Of a DNA stretch of 37,180 nt, positions 16,133 through 25,446 are shown piece by piece. The position numbers and the translations under genes are program-made. The notes under the pieces are model-generated. The model searched no databases. It was not told where the DNA came from and was given only the letters and a program-made list of their open reading frames with translations. Source of the stretch: Desulfobulbaceae bacterium (GTDB taxonomy: Bacteria > Desulfobacterota > Desulfobulbia > Desulfobulbales > Desulfobulbaceae); contig JANTGH010000020.1 of the NCBI GenBank assembly GCA_024763055.1, positions 1 to 37,180 of the forward strand, given 5' to 3'. Each line of letters starts with the position of its first letter. The first letter of the stretch is position 1.

Positions 16133-17158
16133 GTGGAACCAATCCTTAGCAAAGAAGAAATTTCCGATCTGCTGTCGGCAATTAAATGCGGCACAATCAA
16201 TGTCGATGCCATTGAAGACCGCGGCCCGGGGCACGGGATTCCCAAGATCGCCAAAGAGGTTGATCTCTTCGGGCTTTACAGCCGTGATGAAACCAGCGGC
16301 GAGATGCGCATTCCCAACCTGGATATTGTCCTTGATGTTTTTGCCCGGAATTTCGGCACCACGCTGACCAATACCCTGCAGCGCACCTTCCTTGTCGAAC
16401 GGGGAGAAATCGTCACCAGTAATTTCCAGAACAGCTTGATGGAACTCAATAACAAAGGCGCCATCGGTATTTACTCCACTGATCCCTTAAAATACGGCTG
16501 CCTGTTCCATTTCGACAACCTTCTGGCCTTTACCCTGCTTGAAATCATGCTTGGCTCTTCCAGCGCAAATGAACTGATGGCACTGGATCGTAACATGACG
16601 CCCATTGAAATCAATGTGCTGAAAAATACTATGACCGGAATATGTACGGATCTGAGCAAGGCAATGAAACCGGTGGTGGCAATGAAACCGGAATTAATTA
16701 AAGCGGAAAACAACTTTCGCCTCGTCAACATTGTTGATGCCGAGACCGAAGTGCTGGTCAGTACCTTTCAGGTCAAATCCGCCAATGAACAGGCCGGCAC
16801 ACTGCGCCTCATCATCCCCTATCTTACCCTGGAACCGGTAAGGGAAAAATTTAAAGAAATCGTATCAGTTACCCATGCCTCGTATACATGGGGCAAAACT
16901 TTTGCCAAGGAAGCCCTGGAGATGCCCTTCCTCATTACGGCAAGGTCCGGCACGCTTGATTTAAGTATTCGGGAGATCATGCACCTCAAAGTCGGTGATA
17001 TAGTTGATCTGGGTTATGATCCGGACCGGCCGCTTGACATTCTTGTTGAAGATAAACAAAAATATTCCGCCGTACCCGGTGAACGCAACGGAAAAAAAGC
17101 CTTTCATGTCACCGGAGCAATCAGCAACAGCGTAGGAGAACATTATGGACGCCAGTGA
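16133..17158 (+). CDS. fliM: Flagellar motor switch protein FliM
   Basis: 341 residues. FliM is the C-ring wall protein that binds phospho-CheY at its N-terminus. The N-terminal motif LSKEEISDLLSAI (residues 5-17) matches the CheY-binding peptide. The middle CheC-like domain contains VLDVFARNFGTTLTNTLQ and LLEIMLGSS, and the C-terminal SpoA domain contains IREIMHLKVGDIVDLG. The start is GTG at 16133. It overlaps fliN by 14 bp. Confidence 0.96.
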   Translation: MEPILSKEEISDLLSAIKCGTINVDAIEDRGPGHGIPKIAKEVDLFGLYSRDETSGEMRIPNLDIVLDVFARNFGTTLTNTLQRTFLVERGEIVTSNFQNSLMELNNKGAIGIYSTDPLKYGCLFHFDNLLAFTLLEIMLGSSSANELMALDRNMTPIEINVLKNTMTGICTDLSKAMKPVVAMKPELIKAENNFRLVNIVDAETEVLVSTFQVKSANEQAGTLRLIIPYLTLEPVREKFKEIVSVTHASYTWGKTFAKEALEMPFLITARSGTLDLSIREIMHLKVGDIVDLGYDPDRPLDILVEDKQKYSAVPGERNGKKAFHVTGAISNSVGEHYGRQ

Positions 17159-17534
17159 AACCTCTGAGGCAATCAATGCCGCCGATACCCTGCAGCCTGA
17201 AGAAACTGCGGAGCTCCTTGAGGAAACCGGTCCGCAACCAACAGAACCCGTGGTTCAGGAATCAAGCGACACTACCCGTGATCTGGAATTTCTCTTTGAC
17301 GTTCCTCTGCAGGTATCGGTAGAAGTCGGCCGTGCCCGCATCCTCTTGAAAGACCTTTTACAGATGGGAGAGGGCTATGTGGTTGAGTTAGATAAATTTT
17401 CCAGCGATCCCCTGGATCTGTACGTTAATTCCCGGCTTATCGCCCGCGGTGAGGCGGTCAAGGTCGGGGATAAGTTCGGGATCAAGCTTACCGAAGTGGT
17501 CAGTCAGTCGGACCGAATCGCCAAGTTAGGGTAG
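17145..17534 (+). CDS. fliN: Flagellar motor switch protein FliN
   Basis: 129 residues. FliN is the SpoA-domain protein at the base of the C-ring, also the docking site for FliH. About 45 N-terminal residues are acidic and variable. The conserved C-terminal domain reads FLFDVPLQVSVEVGRARI, then LLQMGEGYVVELDKFSSDPL and a GEAVKVGDKFGIKLTEV end, complete. The start lies inside fliM with GTAGGAGAA upstream. Confidence 0.97.
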   Translation: MDASETSEAINAADTLQPEETAELLEETGPQPTEPVVQESSDTTRDLEFLFDVPLQVSVEVGRARILLKDLLQMGEGYVVELDKFSSDPLDLYVNSRLIARGEAVKVGDKFGIKLTEVVSQSDRIAKLG

Positions 17535-17538
17535 TCTG

Positions 17539-17919
17539 TTGAATTTTTTATCTTTTACACTCTTTTGCATCCTTGCATCCTGTATGCTCCCCTCCCCTGT
17601 CCGGGCAGCGGAATCCCTGGACATGGGGTCCGCCCTCATGCAGATGCTCTGGGCGCTGCTGATTGTCATCGGGATCATTCTCACCATATTTGCGCTGGTT
17701 AAAAAACGTTTTTCTATCGGACGGACAGGCACAGAAAACATTAACGTCCTCGAAATTCGGCATATCATGCCCAAAACATCTCTGGCCCTGGTCGAAGTTC
17801 ACGGCAAGGTCATGCTGCTTGGCATCGGGGCCGGTAGAATCAGTCTCCTCGCGGATTGCCCGCAACAGGCCGGATCAGAAAAACCGAACTTTGACACCCT
17901 GCTTGCTGACAAACAATGA
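17539..17919 (+). CDS. fliO: Flagellar export gate assembly protein FliO
   Basis: 126 residues from a TTG start at 17539; an in-frame ATG at 17584 would give a form 15 residues shorter. FliO is a small membrane protein that helps FliP assemble. The first hydrophobic segment (FTLFCILASCMLPSPVRAA) looks like a signal sequence, followed by a TM at about 33-53 (QMLWALLIVIGIILTIFAL). The cytoplasmic domain follows (NVLEIRHIMPKTSLALVEVHGKVMLLGI), the typical FliO core. It lies between fliN and fliP and overlaps fliP by 4 bp. Confidence 0.92.
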   Translation: MNFLSFTLFCILASCMLPSPVRAAESLDMGSALMQMLWALLIVIGIILTIFALVKKRFSIGRTGTENINVLEIRHIMPKTSLALVEVHGKVMLLGIGAGRISLLADCPQQAGSEKPNFDTLLADKQ

Positions 17920-18653
17920 AACGCTCGTTTCTCATAGTCCTTGGGTTTCTTCTCCTGCCCTGTATAGCCCACGCTGTTACCCTGCCCACCCTGTCACTGG
18001 GAGTCAAGGAGGCAGCCGGACCGGAAGAAGTCTCCACTGCCCTGCAGGTGTTGTTTGTTCTCACCATTCTCTCCATTGCTCCCGCTATCTTGCTGATGAC
18101 CACGGCCTTTACCCGGATTGTCATTGTCCTTGGCTTTGTCCGTCAGGCCATGGGCACCCAGAATATGCCCCCGAACCAGATCATCATTGGACTTGCCCTG
18201 TTCCTGACTTTTTTTATCATGTCGCCGGTGTTTAACAAAATTAACGATACGGCACTGCAGCCTTATATGAACAAAAAAATCACTCAACAGGCTGCCCTTG
18301 ATAAGAGTATGGAAGCCATGCGTGAGTTCATGTTTTCTCAGGTCCAGGAAAATGAACTGCAGCTTCTGGTAGATATCACCAAAAAAGAACAGCCGGCCGA
18401 CAGAAAGGATCTTTCAACGACCATCCTTATTCCGGCGTTCATGCTCTCGGAACTGAAGCTTGCCTTCCAGATGGGTTTCATGATCTATGTCCCTTTTCTT
18501 GTCATTGACATGATCGTTGCCTCGGTGTTGATGTCCATGGGCATGATGATGCTGCCGCCGATTGTTATCTCGCTGCCGTTTAAGCTGCTTCTCTTCGTCC
18601 TGGTCGATGGCTGGCATCTCGTGGTCGGCTCGTTAATGAAGAGCTTTGGATGA
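17916..18653 (+). CDS. fliP: Flagellar export gate protein FliP
   Basis: 245 residues with a cleavable signal peptide (MKRSFLIVLGFLLLPCIAHA), as FliP normally has. FliP forms the pentameric core of the export gate. Signatures present are TTAFTRIVIVLGFVRQA, MPPNQIIIGLALFLTFFIM and the C-terminal VASVLMSMGMMMLPP followed by FKLLLFVLVDGW. It starts in an ATGA overlap with fliO and leads the canonical fliP-fliQ-fliR block. Confidence 0.97.
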   Translation: MKRSFLIVLGFLLLPCIAHAVTLPTLSLGVKEAAGPEEVSTALQVLFVLTILSIAPAILLMTTAFTRIVIVLGFVRQAMGTQNMPPNQIIIGLALFLTFFIMSPVFNKINDTALQPYMNKKITQQAALDKSMEAMREFMFSQVQENELQLLVDITKKEQPADRKDLSTTILIPAFMLSELKLAFQMGFMIYVPFLVIDMIVASVLMSMGMMMLPPIVISLPFKLLLFVLVDGWHLVVGSLMKSFG

Positions 18654-18705
18654 GCGCACGTTTATAAAAGCCGAACCGTAAACCCAAACCCCAAAAGCAT
18701 ATATC

Positions 18706-18975
18706 ATGAGCCCGGAAAATGTCGTCCACATAGGAAGAAAGGCCGTGGAAACCGTTTTGTTAGGTTCCGGCCCCATGCTTATTGCCGCAATGGTCGTCGG
18801 CCTGATTATCAGTGTCTTCCAGGCGGCGACCCAGATCAACGAACAAACCATGACCTTTATCCCTAAAATCGTTGCTGTCTTTGTGACCCTGCTGATTTTC
18901 GGCCCATGGCTGATGAATCTTTTAATCACCTTTACAACCGGTATAATCACCTCCATTGCCACCATAGGCAGATAA
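18706..18975 (+). CDS. fliQ: Flagellar export gate protein FliQ
   Basis: 89 residues with two membrane hairpin segments (about 20-38 and 53-72). FliQ wraps around the FliP/FliR cone in the export gate. VGLIISVFQAATQINEQTM and FIPKIVAVFVTLLIFGPWL are diagnostic. It is complete, with 52 bp after fliP and 37 bp before fliR. Confidence 0.97.
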   Translation: MSPENVVHIGRKAVETVLLGSGPMLIAAMVVGLIISVFQAATQINEQTMTFIPKIVAVFVTLLIFGPWLMNLLITFTTGIITSIATIGR

Positions 18976-19012
18976 CTCTCCCTGGTTAGACAGCGCCGAG
19001 ACGAGGACCGTA

Positions 19013-19789
19013 ATGGATATTCAACTCGTCCCCATAGAACAGTTTCAGACCTTTCTTCTCTGCTTTTCCCGGGTCATGGCCATTCTGGCAGCTGTCCCGG
19101 TTATAAACAGTCGTCAGGCACCACCGCAGGTAAGAATCGGCCTTGGCTTTGCCACCGCACTTCTTCTTTTCCCCCTGATGGCGAGCCACACCCCGAAAAT
19201 CGACTTCAGCCTGATGGAATTTGCCCTTGTCATGGCAAACGAGATCCTGATCGGTCTGCTGCTGGGCCTCGTTGCCCAGCTCATATTCACAGCCGTCAGC
19301 TTCGGCGGTACCATAATCGGCTACCAGATGGGCTTTGCCGCCGCCAATATATTCGATCCGCAGACAACCCAGCAGCTATCGATAATGAGCCAATTCTCAA
19401 ACATTATCAGCATCCTGATTTTTCTTGCCCTCAACCTCCATCACATATTCTTCAAAGTTATTGTTGACTCCTACATTCTACTGCCGCCCGGTACCCTTGA
19501 TTTCTCAAGTGGGGCCATTCCCCTGCTTATGGATTTGGCCGGTCATATGTTCCTGCTTTCCATCAAGCTCAGCGCCCCGATACTCGCCCTGCTCCTGATT
19601 TCCAACCTGGTGCTTGGCATTCTGGCCAGAATCTTTCCACAGCTCAATGTCTTTATGCTCTCCTTTCCCATGAACATCGGAATAGCTCTTCTTGTCATCG
19701 GCCTGACCCTCCATATCCTGCCCTTAATGCTGAGTCGAGAATTTGACACCATGGGAGAAAATTTTTTCCGCCTTTTCCAAATGCTCTGA
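19013..19789 (+). CDS. fliR: Flagellar export gate protein FliR
   Basis: 258 residues, with several membrane helices. FliR completes the FliP5-FliQ4-FliR1 gate. Recognisable segments include FSRVMAILAAVPVINSR, EILIGLLLGLVAQLIF, GYQMGFAAANIFDPQ and the C-terminal LARIFPQLNVFMLSFPMNI. GAGG precedes the ATG. It is the last gene before a 282-bp gap that carries a hairpin, so this operon may end here. Confidence 0.96.
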   Translation: MDIQLVPIEQFQTFLLCFSRVMAILAAVPVINSRQAPPQVRIGLGFATALLLFPLMASHTPKIDFSLMEFALVMANEILIGLLLGLVAQLIFTAVSFGGTIIGYQMGFAAANIFDPQTTQQLSIMSQFSNIISILIFLALNLHHIFFKVIVDSYILLPPGTLDFSSGAIPLLMDLAGHMFLLSIKLSAPILALLLISNLVLGILARIFPQLNVFMLSFPMNIGIALLVIGLTLHILPLMLSREFDTMGENFFRLFQML

Positions 19790-19822
19790 CCCGGCACACT
19801 GTAATTCATTATTATTCTTCTA

Positions 19823-19852
19823 CATGAGCCTGTTGGTTCATGAGGATTTTCG
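19823..19852 (+). terminator. Possible terminator after fliR
   Basis: CATGAGCC (19823-19830), loop TGTT, GGTTCATG (19835-19842): seven pairs plus one G-T, followed by AGGATTTTCG. The stem is good but the T-run is short and interrupted, so termination may be partial. Confidence 0.45.
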
Positions 19853-19982
19853 TTCAAGGTCAAGGCATACTGATAAAATAACCGCAGGCATCTAATTGAT
19901 ATTCCGAAGATTATTTTTTCAGCATAACGCCGGGCCCGGGCAATAATACCATTAATCAACGGGCTCCATATCAACATGTTAT

Positions 19983-20011
19983 CCTGAACTATTCTCTTTC
20001 TTTCGTTCAGG
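19983..20011. repeat. Inverted repeat overlapping the flhB promoter candidate
   Basis: CCTGAAC (19983-19989) and GTTCAGG (20005-20011) form a perfect 7-bp inverted repeat with a 15-nt spacer. The right arm ends on the GG of the putative -24 element at 20010-20011. It may be an operator-like site or a chance hairpin. Confidence 0.35.
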
Positions 20012-20024
20012 TCTGAGCCTTGCA
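20009..20024 (+). promoter_or_regulatory. Candidate sigma-54 promoter for flhB operon
   Basis: AGGTCT-GAGCC-TTGCA has the essential GG (20010-20011) and GC (20022-20023) ten bases apart and a perfect -12 TTGCA, but a poor -24 outside the GG. It lies about 48 bp before flhB in a gene-free gap, which raises its likelihood. Confidence 0.5.
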
Positions 20025-20071
20025 TTATCCTATAGTACACCCCCTAAACCTTTTATTTTAAGATTGAAGAA

Positions 20072-21148
20072 ATGGCAGAAGATACCCCCACCGGGGAACG
20101 CACGGAAGAAGCGTCCGCGAAGCGACGGGCCGACTTTCGAAAAAAAGGCCAGGTTGCCCAGAGCCGGGAAGTGCAAACCGCGGCCATGTTCACCGTCCTC
20201 TTGCTGTTCTGGATTTTTTATACCCCTTTTTTCTGGCGGGATCTGACCGATGTTCTGTCCGCACTCTGGGGAAGAAGCTGTCAATATGCAATTACCCCTC
20301 CCGCCCTCATGCAACTTGTCCTTTTCCTGTTTAAAAATCTTGCCATCATCATGGTTCCTCTTTTCATGGTAGCAATGATTACAGGCTTTTTCTCAACCGT
20401 TCTCCAGATCGGCTGGCTCTTCACAGGCAAACCTCTCGTCCCTGATATGAGTAAGCTCGACCCGATTAAAGGCATGGCCCGTTTTGTTTCCAAAAAATCC
20501 CTTGTTGAAATTATCAAATCGTTGCTTAAGGTTCTACTGGTTGCATGGATATCATTCCGTACAGTCCAGGGTGAATTTGATGATGCCTTGGCCCTTAGCG
20601 AAATGCCCCTGCAGCAGTTTCTGAATTTTCTTGGCCGAACCGCAAGTCTTATAATGATGAAGGTCTGTGGGATCATGATTTTTCTTGCCGCCCTTGACTA
20701 TGGTTTTGTCCGCTGGGAAATGGAAGAAAAAATGAAAATGACTAAACAGGAGCAGAAGGAGGAACATAAGGACACCGAAGGTGATCCCCATATCAAGTCA
20801 AAAATCCGTACCATTCAGCAGCAGATGGCACGAAGCAGGATGATGGCCGCAGTCCCCGAAGCCGATGTCATTATCACCAATCCTACCCGGATAGCGGTTG
20901 CCGTCAAGTATGACAACAAATCCATGGATGCCCCTATTGTGCTGGCCAAGGGGCAGGAACTGATCGCAGCCAAAATTAGAGAAATTGCCAGAGAAAACGA
21001 CATCCCCCTTGTCGAAAATCCCCCCGTGGCAAGAATATTGCATTCAAAGGTTGAAATAGGCCGGACTATACCTGAAGAATTGTTCAGAGCAGTCGCAGAG
21101 ATACTCGCCCATGTGTACTCGTTGAAAGGAACGCAACCAAAACCCTAA
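20072..21148 (+). CDS. flhB: Flagellar export gate / substrate switch protein FlhB
   Basis: 358 residues. The cytoplasmic N-terminus (EDTPTGERTEEASAKRRADF) is followed by four TMs (about 33-50, 80-110, 140-165, 185-205). The C-terminal domain normally self-cleaves in NPTH to change export from hook to filament proteins. Here the motif is ITNPTRIAVAVKYD: N270-P271-T272-R273, with arginine in place of the usual histidine. The rest of the domain (AKGQELIAAKIREIARENDIPLVENPPVAR) is normal. Autocleavage may be slower or unaffected; in homologues histidine mutation slows but need not abolish it. Directly followed by flhA. Confidence 0.96.
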   Translation: MAEDTPTGERTEEASAKRRADFRKKGQVAQSREVQTAAMFTVLLLFWIFYTPFFWRDLTDVLSALWGRSCQYAITPPALMQLVLFLFKNLAIIMVPLFMVAMITGFFSTVLQIGWLFTGKPLVPDMSKLDPIKGMARFVSKKSLVEIIKSLLKVLLVAWISFRTVQGEFDDALALSEMPLQQFLNFLGRTASLIMMKVCGIMIFLAALDYGFVRWEMEEKMKMTKQEQKEEHKDTEGDPHIKSKIRTIQQQMARSRMMAAVPEADVIITNPTRIAVAVKYDNKSMDAPIVLAKGQELIAAKIREIARENDIPLVENPPVARILHSKVEIGRTIPEELFRAVAEILAHVYSLKGTQPKP

Positions 21149-21160
21149 TTGCGTAAAGGC

Positions 21161-23263
21161 ATGGAAACCACCCAACCACAACCATTACTCCGCCAGATAA
21201 ACTGGAAAGAGCTGCTAACCCGCAGTAATATCTGGGCGCCGGTTGGCATTGTCGGCATCCTGTTGTTGATGATCATCCCTCTGCCGCCCATGGTGCTCGA
21301 TCTCTGTCTGTCACTCAACATAACTATTGCCATCCTGATCCTGATCATCAGTCTGTATACTGAAAAAGCCGTCGAGTTCTCCATTTTTCCCTCCCTGTTG
21401 TTAGCTACAACCCTGTTCAGGTTATCCCTCAATGTTGCCTCCACCAGGCTCATTCTCCTGCACGGTAATGAGGGGATGAATGCCGCGGGGTCTGTCATTG
21501 AGGCCTTTGGCCAGTTCGTAGTCGGTGGTTCATACGTTGTCGGCCTGGTTATTTTTATCATCCTGGTCATCATAAATTTTATTGTAATTACCAAGGGTGC
21601 AGGCCGTATCGCCGAGGTTGCCGCCCGATTTACCCTTGATGCCATGCCCGGCAAACAGATGGCCATTGATGCCGATCTTAATGCCGGCCTGATTGATGAA
21701 GCCCAGGCCCGTCTGCGCCGGGATGAGATATCGGATGAAGCCACCTTTCACGGAGCCATGGACGGCGCCTCAAAATTTGTCCGCGGCGATGCCATTGCCG
21801 GAATTATCATTACCCTGATCAATATCGGGGCCGGATTTATTATAGGGGTCGCGCAAAAAGGCATGCCCATGGCCGACGCCGCGCAGAATTATACCATCCT
21901 CACCATTGGCGATGGTCTGGTCGGGCAGATACCGGCCCTGATCATCTCAACAGCTGCCGGTATGCTCGTCACGAGATCAGCAGGCAAAGAAAATTTCGGG
22001 GATGAGATCAAAAAACAATTTCTACGTTACAGCAAGGCACTATGGGTTGTTGCCGGAATACTGCTGCTCTTTGCTCTGATTCCAGGTCTTCCTTTTCTGC
22101 CCTTTCTCACCCTGTCTCTGCTGCTCTCCTTTTCCGCCTATCGACTTGATCAGGCCGACAGGAAAAAAGCCGCCGAAGAAAGCCTTGTCGCACCTCCTGA
22201 ACCGGTGGCGACAACAGAAGAAGACTACGAACAGTTGCTCAACGTCGATCTTCTTGAGCTTGAAGTCGGCTATGGCCTTATCCCCTTTGTTGATGCTGCC
22301 CAGGACGGGGAACTGCTTACCCGTATCCAGTCTATCCGCAAGCAGTTTGCCCTGAGCAGCGGCTTTATTGTACCACCGGTTCACATCAAGGATAACCTGC
22401 AACTCAGTCCTAACCAATATGTTATCAGTCTCAAGGGGGTCCAGATCGCCACTGCGGAAATGATGCCCGGGTACTATATGGCCATGGATCCGGGTACGGT
22501 TACTGAAACCATTAAAGGTATTCCCACCGAGGAACCCGCGTTTGCTTTACCGGCTATCTGGATCACCGAAGACCGACGCGAACAGGCACAGATAGCAGGA
22601 TATACGGTTGTGGACTGTACGACCGTCATGGCCACCCACATCAGTGAAATAATCAAACAGCATGCCCATGAGCTCCTTGGCCGCCAGGAAGCGCAGAACC
22701 TGGTTGATAATCTGGCGCAAACCTACCCTAAACTGATCGAAGAACTGGTTCCCAATGTCCTGAACATCGGCTCAATTATGCGGGTCCTTCACAATCTGCT
22801 GCGTGAAGGGGTCTCCATTCGTGACCTGCGCACCATTCTTGAAACCATGGCCGATTACGCACCCATGACTCAGGATACTGATGTATTGACCGAATATGTC
22901 CGTCACGCCCTCTCAAGATCTATATCCGCCGCCCATGTTCAACCGGACGGCATTATACCGGTGATCACTATTGACAGGTCAGTGGAAGAAATGATCCAGA
23001 ACGCCATTCAGCATCGGGAACAAGGCAGTTATCTCGCCCTGGATCCCCAGGTTGCCCAAAAAATCCTTGACAGTTTAAGCAGTCTCATATCCGGCTTTAC
23101 CGGGGGGCAACAACCTGTATTACTCGTCATTCCACAGATACGGCCCCATGTACGCCGGTTGACGGAACGTTATTTCCCCAGTCTCGCAGTCCTTTCACAC
23201 AACGAAATTACTGCCAACATGAAGATAAAATCCATTGGAACGGTAACCATCGATGCAAGTTAA
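21161..23263 (+). CDS. flhA: Flagellar export gate protein FlhA
   Basis: About 700 residues. The ATG at 21161 is preferred over an in-frame TTG at 21149, although neither has a well-spaced ribosome site. FlhA forms the nonameric export ring. The N-terminal half has about eight TMs (first at about 25-45). The FHIPEP signature region is present (LFRLSLNVASTRLIL; FVVGGSYVVGLVIFIILV; then RFTLDAMPGKQMAIDADLNA, and EATFHGAMDGASKFVRGDA). The cytoplasmic domain from about 350 includes LNVDLLELEVGYGLIPFVD and the FliJ/chaperone docking region. It overlaps the start of flhF by 11 bp. Confidence 0.96.
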   Translation: METTQPQPLLRQINWKELLTRSNIWAPVGIVGILLLMIIPLPPMVLDLCLSLNITIAILILIISLYTEKAVEFSIFPSLLLATTLFRLSLNVASTRLILLHGNEGMNAAGSVIEAFGQFVVGGSYVVGLVIFIILVIINFIVITKGAGRIAEVAARFTLDAMPGKQMAIDADLNAGLIDEAQARLRRDEISDEATFHGAMDGASKFVRGDAIAGIIITLINIGAGFIIGVAQKGMPMADAAQNYTILTIGDGLVGQIPALIISTAAGMLVTRSAGKENFGDEIKKQFLRYSKALWVVAGILLLFALIPGLPFLPFLTLSLLLSFSAYRLDQADRKKAAEESLVAPPEPVATTEEDYEQLLNVDLLELEVGYGLIPFVDAAQDGELLTRIQSIRKQFALSSGFIVPPVHIKDNLQLSPNQYVISLKGVQIATAEMMPGYYMAMDPGTVTETIKGIPTEEPAFALPAIWITEDRREQAQIAGYTVVDCTTVMATHISEIIKQHAHELLGRQEAQNLVDNLAQTYPKLIEELVPNVLNIGSIMRVLHNLLREGVSIRDLRTILETMADYAPMTQDTDVLTEYVRHALSRSISAAHVQPDGIIPVITIDRSVEEMIQNAIQHREQGSYLALDPQVAQKILDSLSSLISGFTGGQQPVLLVIPQIRPHVRRLTERYFPSLAVLSHNEITANMKIKSIGTVTIDAS

Positions 23264-24530
23264 GGTCTTTGAAGCCAGTGATATGAACAGCGGCCTGAAA
23301 ATGGTCAAAGAAGATTTGGGGCCAGATGCTCTGATCCTGTCCACGAGAACCCTGCGCAGTGGTAAGTTAGGCATGCTGGGCAAGCCGATTCTTGAAATTA
23401 CCGCCGCCATTGATTCCCCCTGGCCGGAAAAACAGGCCCATAAAGAGCCGCCGCGACAAAGAAATTTTGATTTTCCTGATCAACAGGAAGCCCAGGATTC
23501 CTTCACCTATCAGAACCTGTGGGCACAAAAACCTTCCGATGAATTGCAGGAGCCTGAAAACACTGAACAGCCTGCTTCACATGGTTATTCACGTCCGCCC
23601 GAACTTTCCCATGAGATAAATGAACTGAAAAATATTATTGATGGATTGTCACGTCGTATCGGCAGCCTGGATACCACTCCCATAAGCAGGCCTTATATAG
23701 AACCTGAATATGAGGATGGAAACGCTGAGGGAATATCAGATTCCGTAACACAGCTTCTTTTAAGCCGTGGGATTAATCATCGGGTTGCCGGACTTGTGGC
23801 CCGTTTTACTCACGATTCCATTAATCTGCGAAAGAATCAGATTAATGGCCTTTTATCAGAAATTCTGACAGAGGCCATTGCCAAATTATTTACCGTAGCC
23901 TGTCCTCTCGACGCGCGATTGACGCGACAGAAACGAATAAGCCTGATCGGTCCCACGGGCGTCGGTAAAACAACCACCGTGGCCAAACTTGCCGCCGGTT
24001 ATCTGAACAGGTTTGGAGGTAAGGTTGCCCTGATCACCATTGATACGTACAGGATTGCCGCTGTCGAGCAGCTTAAGGTCTATGGTGAAATCATGAACCT
24101 GCCGGTGGAAGTTGTTATTAAGCCACAGGACATGGCAAAAGCCTTAAACAGACACAGTGACTGTGAGCTTATTCTTATTGACACAGCAGGACGTAGTCCG
24201 GGCAACACTATGGAACTTCATGAAATGACATCTTTTTTAAGGCCTGAATATGGACTGGAAAATCATCTGCTGCTGTCGGCAACAAACAGAGAGGCTGAAC
24301 TGGAGACCATTATTCATCGCTTCTCCTGTTTGCCGATTGCAAACTTCATCTTCAGTAAGGTGGATGAATGCAGCCTGCTTGGTGTGCTGTTAAATATTCA
24401 CTACAGTCAGGATACACCGATCTCCTATCTGACTAATGGACAACGGGTACCGGAAGACATCATTGCTCCGGACCCGCAGACACTGGCTGATTTTATCATG
24501 AATCCTCAGAAAAATCGAAACAATGGTTGA
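23253..24530 (+). CDS. flhF: SRP-type GTPase FlhF, flagellar placement
   Basis: 425 residues. FlhF marks the pole and recruits FliF in polarly flagellated bacteria. The N-terminal basic domain starts MQVKVFEASDMNSGLKMVKEDLG, followed by a variable, disordered stretch (about 50-150). The NG GTPase domain has GPTGVGKTTTVAKLAAG (about residue 233), DTYRIAAVEQLKVYG (about 264), and IDTAGRSPGN (about 309). It overlaps flhA at its start and flhG at its end, so the three are coupled. Polar or lophotrichous flagellation is the usual correlate. Confidence 0.95.
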   Translation: MQVKVFEASDMNSGLKMVKEDLGPDALILSTRTLRSGKLGMLGKPILEITAAIDSPWPEKQAHKEPPRQRNFDFPDQQEAQDSFTYQNLWAQKPSDELQEPENTEQPASHGYSRPPELSHEINELKNIIDGLSRRIGSLDTTPISRPYIEPEYEDGNAEGISDSVTQLLLSRGINHRVAGLVARFTHDSINLRKNQINGLLSEILTEAIAKLFTVACPLDARLTRQKRISLIGPTGVGKTTTVAKLAAGYLNRFGGKVALITIDTYRIAAVEQLKVYGEIMNLPVEVVIKPQDMAKALNRHSDCELILIDTAGRSPGNTMELHEMTSFLRPEYGLENHLLLSATNREAELETIIHRFSCLPIANFIFSKVDECSLLGVLLNIHYSQDTPISYLTNGQRVPEDIIAPDPQTLADFIMNPQKNRNNG

Positions 24531-25425
24531 ACAAGAGGTTCGTCCAATGGACCAGGCCGGTACTTTACGGGCAATGACGAACAGTCCGAATAGAACGGAC
24601 GGAACCTACTCTTCCGCCACCAGGGTATTCTCCATCACCAGTGGCAAAGGCGGTGTCGGCAAGACGGCCGTGGTTGCCAATACAGCTTTCCTGCTGGCAA
24701 AAATGGGCAAACGGGTTCTTATTCTTGATGCAGATCTCGGTCTGGCCAATATTGATGTAGTTTTCGGACTCGCACCAAGCCATAATCTTAATCACTTTTT
24801 CGCCGGTGACTGTGACCTGCTCTCAATCCTGGTAGATGGACCGATGGGAATAAAGATTCTGCCGGCAGGATCAGGAGTACAGCGTTTCACCCGCCTGGAT
24901 TCCAGGCAGAAGATGCGGTTGCTGGAAGCCCTGGATTCCATGCATAACGACTTTGATTTTGTCCTCATTGATACCGAGGCAGGCATATCGGAAAACGTGA
25001 CCTACTTCACCACCGCCGCTCATGAAATCCTGGTGATCACTACCCCGGAACCCACCGCGATCACAGATGCCTATGCCTTGATGAAACTGCTTTCCAACCA
25101 GTATCACGAGAAACACTTCAACCTGATAGTCAACTTCATAAAAAATGAAGAAGAGGCCCTGGATGTTTATCGAAAATTGACCATGGTTGCCAACAGGTAT
25201 CTCGATATCTCCATAGACTACATGGGATCCATTCCACGAGACAAACAGATGATTGATGCCATTAGAAAACAACAGGTCATGGTGCAGCTCTACCCTGAAT
25301 CAAAAACCAGCGCGGCTTTTGAAAACCTGGCCAGGAATCTGATGCAGGAACCTCAATCGCTTGAAGCAAAGGGATCCATCCAGTTTTTCTGGAAACGACT
25401 GCTGGACTTCGGCAACAAAGGATAA
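24523..25425 (+). CDS. flhG: MinD/ParA-type ATPase FlhG (FleN), flagellar number control
   Basis: 300 residues. FlhG stimulates FlhF GTPase and limits the number of flagella. The N-terminal FlhF-activating motif DQAGTLR (DQAxxLR) is present at about residues 10-16. The deviant Walker A is TSGKGGVGKTAVVAN (about 38-50), followed by LILDADLGLANIDVVFG and the Walker B-like FVLIDTEAGI. ATG 24523 overlaps flhF by 8 bp; ATG 24547 is a possible alternative that still keeps the DQAxxLR motif. Confidence 0.95.
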   Translation: MVEQEVRPMDQAGTLRAMTNSPNRTDGTYSSATRVFSITSGKGGVGKTAVVANTAFLLAKMGKRVLILDADLGLANIDVVFGLAPSHNLNHFFAGDCDLLSILVDGPMGIKILPAGSGVQRFTRLDSRQKMRLLEALDSMHNDFDFVLIDTEAGISENVTYFTTAAHEILVITTPEPTAITDAYALMKLLSNQYHEKHFNLIVNFIKNEEEALDVYRKLTMVANRYLDISIDYMGSIPRDKQMIDAIRKQQVMVQLYPESKTSAAFENLARNLMQEPQSLEAKGSIQFFWKRLLDFGNKG

Positions 25426-25446
25426 CGTTAAACAATCCGCTTTGAT

